Positions 57,601 to 64,000 of a DNA stretch of 64,000 bases are shown here, one piece after another. The stretch is from the NCBI GenBank assembly GCA_033807775.1, contig CM066322.1, positions 23,094,501 through 23,158,500 on the forward strand, written 5' to 3'. Numbering within the stretch: the stretch's first letter is position 1; each line of letters opens with the position of its first letter. A model generated the notes under the pieces. It was given only the letters and a program-made list of their open reading frames with translations, ran no database searches and was not told the DNA's origin. The translations under genes were made by a program, and so were the position numbers. Origin of the DNA: Saussurea involucrata (taxonomy: Eukaryota > Streptophyta > Magnoliopsida > Asterales > Asteraceae).

Positions 57601-57691
57601 ATAATTTCGGCTGAAAACAGTGTGAGACCATCTTACAAACACGAAATAGGAAACTGAAACAAAGGCCTCGAGGATTGCTACTTACCGCCAT
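51687..57691 (-). CDS. SmF: Small nuclear ribonucleoprotein F (SmF)
   Basis: Core spliceosomal Sm protein, one of the seven subunits of the Sm ring around the uridine-rich Sm site of U1, U2, U4 and U5 snRNAs. Exons 57691-57686 (only ATG GCG), 57016-56891, 52691-52627 and 51756-51687 give 88 aa, the normal family length. Sm1 motif: FLNNLTGKPVIVKLKWGMEY, then GYLVSVDSYMNLQL. Sm2 motif: EILIRCNNVLYLRGV. The acidic tail PEDEEIEEAERD ends the protein. Unusual for Sm1, the usual acidic/polar residues before EEYIDG read LANSEEYIDG. The two-codon first exon is typical of this gene and easily missed. Intron 2 (56890-52692, 4.2 kb) is inflated by a Helitron; intron 1 is 669 bp. All splice sites are GT-AG and in phase. 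Confidence 0.93.
52993..56822 (+). mobile_element. Non-autonomous Helitron inside intron 2 of SmF
   Basis: The left end TCTATACTATCTTATAAT follows a host A. The right end is a hairpin CCCGCCGC-ATT-GCGCGGG, then TACACAA and CTAGT, followed by a host T. These are the expected Helitron 5' TC, 3' stem-loop, CTRRT and A|T target. The element is 3830 bp and points opposite to SmF. No Rep-helicase frame was found. A minus-strand open segment at 55469-55735 may be a captured gene piece. Confidence 0.88.
55469..55735 (-). pseudogene. Unrecognised coding-like fragment carried by the Helitron
   Basis: Open for about 88 codons on the minus strand with protein-like composition and a natural stop at 55469-55471: motifs INNLVDEQGYINKLVDE, DWKWYLECTDNR, NLPCKRLLGVTYRIAKHG. 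No start codon is evident, so it would be an internal or C-terminal exon captured from elsewhere. I do not recognise the family. Confidence 0.4.
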
Positions 57692-58100
57692 ATTCGTAGA
57701 GAAGAGCAGGCCGCCGATTGCAGCTTCTTGGACGGTGAAGGTTTAGGGTTTTGACAAGTTTCCGTCGACGGATGAAAGGCGGTATAAATACGTTGGAAAT
57801 TTGTACATTTAACCCCCTCAATTATTATTTTAGTTTATTTTGACTCCCTCTTGTTTATATAAATCTCGTTCCAGTCCCTATTGAAAAACATTCAAAAGCT
57901 TAAAAGAATTGAGGGCAAAATAGAGTTTTGATAAGTATTACCACATTTCTGTTTGTATTTATGTACGAATATAAAATATTTTTGATACGAGAAAAATAAA
58001 TGTTATTGTATTTTGAATGATTAAAATTTAAAATTGTTTTTTTTAACTGAAAATTCATTAAAAAAAAATTATTTTAAATGAATAACTTTGTGAACTATTT
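57692..58100 (-). promoter_or_regulatory. 5' UTR and promoter side of SmF
   Basis: 57692-57785 is GC-richer (CTTCACCGTCCAAGAAGC on -) and is the probable leader of SmF. Further right the sequence is AT-rich. No TATA box is evident. Confidence 0.4.
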
Positions 58101-58109
58101 TTTAAAATA

Positions 58110-58958
58110 ATTTTTTATTAAACATTCTTATTTTGAATGATTAATTCTTTTTTTTAATAAATTAAAACATTAAACTTTAAAAAATTAGTTACTTGCGTCT
58201 TTTTAATCCAAAAACAAGAGAAAGATTAAATAAAAAAAAACTACCTCATTTTGAGTTATTAAGTTCATGAACTATTTGTTTAATGAAAAAACACATTAAA
58301 CTTTTTTTTGAATAAATAAACCATCGAAATTTTTAAAAAATAGTTTCCTACATTATTTTAACCAAAAAAACTACTTGTAACCGATTAAGAATGTTTTAAG
58401 GTAAAAATAAGTAAATCAATTTTACCGTTACTAACACATACGTCATTTAAACTAATTGCAAACAACGGTATCTTTCTCCCTCGTCTCTCTTGTTGCCCCC
58501 ATCATTGTCCATTCTCCATATCGTCTATCACAATGTTATTGTCTGGCATTGATCTCTCTCTTTTTGATCTAATTTTTATCTATCAAAAGAGATAAAATCA
58601 AAAGTTAAGAAACAAGTCAAAAAGAGGGAAATTGGTGGTACAGGGTTAAGGAACAAACAATGATGGTTGACGAGAAATGGCAAGAGGATTGATACTGGTG
58701 TTGTGTGGGATTTGAATGACGTAAGGTTTGGGAAAGGTAAAACAAATTTATGTTTCTTTTTTACTTTAAAACATTCCAAGTCAGTAACGAGTAATTTTTT
58801 TCCCGGGAAGAGTTTAGGAAAACCAACAAATTATCTCATTTTGTATGATTACGTGTCTGGACTATTTTTTGAATGAAAAAACCATTAAGTTTTATCATTT
58901 TGAATAAATAAGTCCCTACATTGTTTTTTTAATAGTAAACATTCTCATTTTGGATGAT
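58110..58958. repeat. Foldback-type element, copy 1
   Basis: Large imperfect inverted repeat centred near 58590: the left arm CATCATTGTCCATTCTCCATA pairs with a right arm containing AACAAACAATGATGG, and outer arms pair GTAAATCAATTTTACC with GGTAAAACAAATTTAT. A diverged duplicate is at 59945-60540. No coding content is credible. Confidence 0.55.
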
Positions 58959-58961
58959 TAA

Positions 58962-59941
58962 GGGGCCGTTTACAAAACGTTTACTCGGGTAAGTGCTTAC
59001 CAAGTCACATTAGCTTACCGGATAAATATGGTAAGGACCAAGAATCTTACCCGGTAAGAGCGGAAACAAGGATCGAGAGTCGAAAGCAAGGACCGATAGT
59101 CTTACCCGATAAGTGAGTGCGACGACTCTTACCACGGTAAGCGCTTAGCGGCTAAATTGTTGCATACGATGTCATTTTGGTGGACTAAAATCTTACCCGG
59201 AAGTAAGTAGGCATGGGAATCACCCCGACCCGTTGGGTAACCCGGTCCACCCGCCCCGGTCGGGGACGGGGATTCCCCGTAAAACCGGGTATCGGGGACG
59301 GGGACGGGGATCCCCGCTTTTCTAAAACCGGGGATGGGGACGGGGACGGGCATCTCACTCCCCGCCCCGCCGGATACCCGTATTTTATAATATGTATAAT
59401 ATATATATATATATAATATGAAAATATATATTTAAATATATAGTAATATTTTTTTTCCAAGAAATCAGTAATAATTGCATATCTTTTTAATCATTAATGT
59501 ATGTATACATACACATATACATCAGACACCTATATATTATATATATATATATATATATAAAAGTAAAGGTATATATATATTTTCTTTTATGAACCCCATC
59601 AACTACGTTATTTTTTTGGATTAGGTTGATTTTCTTTTTGTTTTAGGTTGTTAATTACTATATGATGTTTAATTTTGTATTAAAATAACTTTTTTTGTAT
59701 TAAAATAATTATTTTGTATTAAAATAAAAAAAATCGATTGGGGGAAAAAATCCCCGTTTCCCTGTTGGGGATCCCCGTTCCCCGGTGGGGATGGGGATGG
59801 GGATATGATCATATTCCCCGGCGGGGATGGGGATTGAGGTCCCCGCCCCATACCCGCCTCATTCCCATGCCTAGAAGTAAGTGATAGTCTTGAATTTACC
59901 GGTAAGCACTTACCTGGGTAAGTGATTAGGTAAACGGCCCC
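58962..59941. mobile_element. Tourist-like MITE (GGGGCCGTTTAC) holding a nested hAT element
   Basis: Ends GGGGCCGTTTACAAAACG and (other strand) GGGGCCGTTTACCTAATC with TAA on both sides (58959-58961 and 59942-59944). Without the nested element it is about 307 bp. GTAAGCACTTACC-type motifs recur within. Another copy starts at 63872, and a relic lies at 33868-33968. Confidence 0.9.
59209..59873. mobile_element. hAT-type non-autonomous element nested in the Tourist MITE
   Basis: Perfect 8-bp duplication GAAGTAAG (59201-59208 and 59874-59881). Ends TAGGCATGGGAATC and (other strand) TAGGCATGGGAATG. Both arms carry GGGGACGGGGAT/ATCCCCGTCCCC tandem repeats around an AT-rich centre with long TA repeats. 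Confidence 0.92.
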
Positions 59942-59944
59942 TAA

Positions 59945-60540
59945 GTCCATGAACATTTTTGTTAATAAATTGAACCATTTAACTTTTAAAATATGGTTAT
60001 TTAGGAAAGTTTAAAAGTAAAAAATAAAAAAATAAACTTAAATCAGTTTTACTTCTAAACCCTATGTCATTCAAACCTCACGCAGACATCGGTATCACTC
60101 TCACTCACCACTCCTTGTTTTCCCATTGTTGTCGATTATCCATATCACCTATCACGTTGTTGACTCTTGCCAACGAACTCCATCTGTTTGATCTAATTTT
60201 TACTTTTGATAGATAGAAAATAGATCAAAAAGAGGGAGATATATGGTAAGGTTCAACAGCATGATAGGTGGTATGGAGAACGGACAATGATGGGGCAACG
60301 AGAGTGGCGAAAGCGAGTGATAACATTGTTTGAGAGGAGTTTGAACGACGTAAATTTGGGAACGGTAAAATCGATTTAAGTATTTTTTTTTAACTTTAAA
60401 ATATTTCTAGTCGGTCACATATAACTTTTTTTGGGTAAATGATAGAGGTAGTCAATTGTTAGAAGTTCGATGATTTATTTATTAAAAGACACTTTAATGG
60501 TTTTTACATTAAAAAAAAATAATCGTGGACTTGATCATTT
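59945..60540. repeat. Foldback-type element, copy 2
   Basis: Diverged duplicate of 58110-58958. Inverted arms at about 60087-60205 and 60210-60345 pair around a centre near 60208 (CTAATTTTTACTTTTGATAG / ATAGAAAATAGATCAAAAAG). The outer parts align in the same order as copy 1 (GAACGACGTAAATTTGGGAA). Confidence 0.55.
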
Positions 60541-60729
60541 ACATAAGAAAATTTAATAATTTTTTTGTTAAAAAAATTAATTCTATCAACTTAATTATTC
60601 AAATCAAAATAATTTATAGTTTTTTTTCTGAACTTTCCGTTCTTTATTCATTTTCAATTATATACCAAACCACCACTAATATATTAACTTTTGGGGAAAA
60701 AACAGTTTTTGTTTTTTATAAATACATAA
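60541..60729. other. AT-rich spacer
   Basis: No feature recognised. Confidence 0.5.
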
Positions 60730-61103
60730 GAGCATCTTCAACAGATTCTCTATCATTTTTTTTAAAATAAGAACTTAAAAGTCAAAATTTCAAAAATGAA
60801 TTATATTTAGTTTCAACAGATTTTCTATTTTAGAGAACTCAACATCGATTATATTATTTAAATTTATTATTCTAATGCATTTTTTAAAAATAATTTATAT
60901 AAATAATGATAACTCAATTCTATTTGTGAGAATGAATAAAAAAATAATTTTTCTCTCCATCTAGCAAGTTTTAGAGAATTCTCTAAACTTGGAGCTTTCT
61001 TTAGTTTTCTCTACTTTAGAGAACAATATAGAGAAGCTGTTGGAGCAATATAGAGAACAAAAATGCAATTTTCTCTATTTTAAAGAAGCTGTTGAAGATG
61101 CCC
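60730..61103. mobile_element. GAGCATCTCCAAC-family MITE
   Basis: Left end GAGCATCTTCAACAG, right end CTGTTGAAGATGCCC, TAA on both sides (60727-60729 and 61104-61106). Length 374 bp. Confidence 0.78.
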
Positions 61104-61283
61104 TAAGAAGATAATTGTTAACCATTTTACACATTCATGCCAAAACGTAAATAACAAAAAAAATTATATCCTAATACCAATTTAAATAAAAACATTTTAA
61201 AGTTTTGGAAATTATTTTAAATAAGCATAAAATGGTCACATACTTGACTACTTGGATTGTGTCGACATGAAAAATAACCCTTA

Positions 61284-61631
61284 AGCATTTCCAATAGTTT
61301 TTCTAGAATTTCTCCAAAATATAGAACCAAAAGTCAAAATCTCTAAAAAAAATTACATTCATCTCCAATAGATTCTTTATTTGGAGAAACAAACATTGAT
61401 TATAATATTAACATATTTTAAAATATTATTTCTCTCTCCAAATATGTTTTTTCAAAGATTTTTATTGGTGCATTCATCTAGTAATCATCTTTAGGGTTAT
61501 CTCCATATTTGAAGAAAAACTTTTTCTCTCTCCTACTTCTTCATTTTGGGGAAGCTGTTGGAGCAAAAATATACCTAAAAATTCCCATATTTTCCATTTT
61601 CTTCAAAATGGAGAAGTTGTTGGAGATGCTC
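61284..61631. mobile_element. GAGCATCTCCAAC-family MITE
   Basis: Left end AGCATTTCCAATAG, right end GTTGTTGGAGATGCTC, TTA on both sides (61281-61283 and 61632-61634). Length 348 bp. It is clearly related to 4344-4701 (shared AAGTCAAAATCTC/GATTTTGACTTTT blocks). Confidence 0.78.
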
Positions 61632-61634
61632 TTA

Positions 61635-63088
61635 ATAGTGAATAAACCTTTCATGTATATGCGCGTGCCGTCGTTCCGAGTCCCATCGAATGTAAAACGA
61701 TGCATGGTTTCTCTCTTTTTTTCTTGGGGCGACCTTGAGGATGTGCTGCCGTTGTTGTCATACGGTACATCCATTTTTAATGTTTTAAAATTAGAAAAAG
61801 AAGACCTTAACTTAGACAAATTGTCTTATTTAATTGTTGAGTTCAATTTTGTTTTTAGACTGTGAATTTATTTTAATTGGTTATGGTTTTTAAGGTTTGA
61901 CTTAATTATATAAAAATTTAACGATTCTATTCTATATTTTATTTCTTATTGCTTATTCATTCTTCCCCTACATAACCTGATTGTCTCCAACCTCCCATTG
62001 TCAGCTACAATATTCTTAATTTTTAAAATCTTGTTCGGCTGTTCTATATATGAAATAAAACTTGGATCTTAGTTTATTCTTTGTTGTTCATTTCTATTTG
62101 GATTTTGGAACTTTTTTTTTATTGTTATTGTGTTTCTCAAATGACATAAAATAACAAAACTTTCTTGTTACAAAAACTTTTTTTAAAGGGTGTCATAGGC
62201 TATACCTAGACTAATCACTTGGCAATTTATGACTGTAAGACATCAGCCTTGATTAAACCTCAGTGACCACAATTGTTGTATACGCCTGAATTCGTACCCT
62301 GGGCAAATGGGATATTCCACCACATCCACAGGACCTTAACCAGTACGCGACAGGTCACAACCCCTGTTGTTAGAGTAAATATTATAGAGTAAATATACAT
62401 TTGTTTTCAGTGTTGCATACAGAACTTTCTTGAGATTTCAATTATATAGTGGATCAATCGAAAACAGCTTTTCAAAACTAAAACTTTTGAAATAAAAATA
62501 TAAAAATAGGAATCTCTAGTTATTGCAAAATAGTGCCAATTATACACAAAGCATACAAAATTTTCTTGATACAATTTGTTTGGTTTGTTTTGCAATGAAA
62601 AATGTAAAAACATCTTCAACATATTCTTTAAAAATATATAATTTTTTAGAGAAAATAAAAGTTTTGAGTAGATTGTTAAAAACCCCGTTCAATATGATTT
62701 TAAATTCATCAGAAACCAAAACATAAGACCTCTAGTGACTTTGAATCCCATTTGCTTTCCAAAACAATTCCTATATCACAAAAAGAAAACTAGAATTCAT
62801 TACACTTGATTCATGTTGAATACAATTGCAAGTATCTACAAAACACATATTCACTTCCTTTGTAAATATATCTAACATCTTACCATCGACACCAAAATTG
62901 AGCATGCTTCTATCCTGGGCCATTCTTCATCACCTACAAGCATTCAAAACCACTAGTCAATTTAAGAGTCGTTGGGTTGGGCCCCATGGAGCTTGGGTTT
63001 AAACCTCATAAAAGTTGAAGAGCGTGTATAAATATTACATACATAAAAAAAAACGGTGAATAGCTAAATGTAGAATGAAGTAATGTAC
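61635..63088. other. AT-rich spacer
   Basis: No gene is supported. A less AT-rich stretch at about 62195-62370 (CTATACCTAGACTAATCACTTGG..) has no recognised identity. A possible splice acceptor for the neighbouring minus-strand exon lies near 62930. Confidence 0.45.
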
Positions 63089-63258
63089 CTCGGTAATGCG
63101 GTGACAACGGCTCGGGGACAATCCTTGAGCAAATAGGCCTCCACAGAAGAATGAAGTTCAACCATCGGTTTGTTTGGTGGTGGGATGAGGTTCAAAAGCT
63201 TTAGATTCCCAAATGGGCATGTTTCTTCAACTAGCATGCCATGAGATAGGTTGAGGAG
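63089..63258 (-). CDS. Possible exon of an unrecognised minus-strand gene
   Basis: Bordered by AAAG on the 5' side and CCGAG|GTACATT on the 3' side, this stretch is open and protein-like: LLNLSHGMLVEETCPFGNLK, LLNLIPPPNKPMVELHSSVE, AYLLKDCPRAVVTALPR. Splicing to an acceptor near 62930 (TGCTTGTAG|GTGATGAAG) would place a TGA directly after the join, so this could be the end of a coding region. Base composition is higher in GC than its surroundings. No family was recognised and upstream exons were not found; it may also be a gene fragment. Confidence 0.4.
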
Positions 63259-63868
63259 CTTTAAGCCAAAAAAGATTTATGAAACATGAGAAACTGGTGC
63301 CTTTTACATAAAACATGATGCGATAATGCCACTTATAACCAAGCACAAAACGATCATCAAGCGAAAAAGCGATTAACAATAACATAAAAAGATGGTGCCT
63401 TTAACATTAAAACAAAATGAGAGCATTAGTTACTACGGCAACACATATTTGAACAATAAGGGTAGGTTCATTTAGGAACCGTAAGAACCAACTATTCATG
63501 ATGAATATCATAAATAATAAAAATGCATTTATGAATGTTTAGGTATATTCATCATGAATAGTTAGTTGGTTAGCATGGTTTTCACCTACATGAATTTTCT
63601 CCTTATATACATATATATATATTTAAACAGCTTGAGAGTGTAGCCAAAATCCAGGGTAAACAAATCATCTTAGAAACATTCACTAACAAATATTTCACCC
63701 ATGAGATGTCTATTTTTCTTAAGCACAAAATAAATATTTCATCCATGAGATGTCTACTTTTTTAAAAGCACAAGTGGGGACGATTTTCTGTCTTAAAACA
63801 ATCCAACACCTGCCACTATCTTTAGCAATTACATTTTACTATGTTGTTATTATGATTTTTTATAATAG
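63259..63868. other. AT-rich spacer
   Basis: Contains duplicated ATATTTCA(C/T)CCATGAGATGTCTA at about 63688 and 63735 and an inverted pair around TTCATGATGAATA (about 63496 and 63546). No gene seen. Confidence 0.45.
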
Positions 63869-63871
63869 TTA

Positions 63872-64000
63872 GGGGCGTTTACCAAAAAACTTACCAGATA
63901 AGCTCTTACCGGTAAAAGTTACCACACTCACTAACCTTATCAGTTAATGTTCTTGGCCATCAAAATGGCATCGTATGCAACAATCTTACCCGGTGAGCGC
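63872..64000. mobile_element. Tourist-like MITE (GGGGCGTTTACC), cut by window end
   Basis: Begins GGGGCGTTTACCAAAAAAC after TTA (63869-63871) and shares GCATCGTATGCAACAATCTT with the element at 58962-59941. The right end lies beyond the window. Confidence 0.75.

Noticed and set aside
1..64000. A bacterial-type defence or other wholly new gene system
   Set aside because: Every intact multi-exon gene belongs to a known plant family, and the unusual structure is in transposons. No cluster of unknown co-oriented genes is present.

Overview
This is a piece of a plant nuclear genome, almost certainly a eudicot. The evidence is spliced genes with GT-AG introns, plant-specific NAC transcription factors, and a dense mix of plant transposons: Sirevirus-like and other Ty1/copia LTR elements, a Cassandra TRIM, Helitron, Tourist/PIF, hAT and MULE MITEs. 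The style of the PIF/Harbinger ORF1 remnants suggests an asterid, possibly Asteraceae, but that is a weak inference. No bacterial or organellar features are present.

Five host genes are supported at exon level. (1) A NAC050/NAC052-like NAC factor, + strand, 5312-9549, 4 coding exons, 402 aa, with a C-terminal coiled coil. (2) A NAC053/NAC078-like, membrane-tethered NAC factor (NTL type), + strand, 29306-32948, 6 exons, 596 aa. (3) A peroxisomal 4-coumarate:CoA ligase-like enzyme, + strand, 41562-43576, 4 exons, 554 aa, ending in SKL. (4) A kelch-repeat plus coiled-coil protein, - strand, 48975-43961, 13 coding exons, 491 aa. (5) The spliceosomal core protein SmF, - strand, 57691-51687, 4 exons, 88 aa. 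A possible exon of an unrecognised gene lies at 63258-63089 (-). From memory of Arabidopsis gene order, NAC052 and NAC053 are neighbours, and NAC078 adjoins a kelch gene. The NAC-NAC-kelch order here therefore looks like old conserved microsynteny stretched by transposons.

Region by region: 1-1780 is the right part of a PIF/Harbinger-like element with a decayed ORF1. 1784-5311 is AT-rich MITE-laden spacer, including a Tourist element carrying a long (CCACCG)n tract. 5312-9690 is NAC gene 1. 10489-12143 holds a Tourist MITE and a field of short ATCACATGTGAT-type palindromes. 12144-24829 is a 12.7-kb nested block. An outer Sirevirus-like copia element (A) has been entered by a younger, apparently non-autonomous Sirevirus-like element (B, opposite strand) and, separately, by a tandem Cassandra array with four 5S-containing LTRs. 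25759-28155 is a MULE-type element split by a hAT-like element and by a deleted PIF copy. 29306-32948 is NAC gene 2. 34724-35308 is a hAT element. 35772-40986 is a nearly intact copia element (C) on the - strand. 41562-43576 is the 4CL-like gene, convergent with the kelch gene. 50829-51166 is a MITE. The SmF gene has a 3.8-kb Helitron in its second intron. 58000-64000 is AT-rich spacer with foldback elements, two further TTA/TAA MITEs, and a hAT-inside-Tourist nest.

The host genes do not form a pathway. By family knowledge they act in transcriptional control (NAC proteins), CoA-ester metabolism (4CL-like), splicing (SmF) and an unknown kelch-scaffold role. The most unusual material is in the transposons. 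It includes the alternating (ABAB) Cassandra array and element-specific CGG-core palindromes shared between LTRs and internal regions of both Sirevirus-like elements. Element C has a lone in-frame UGA-CUA between gag and pol. In NAC gene 1, a minisatellite creates three look-alike splice acceptors.
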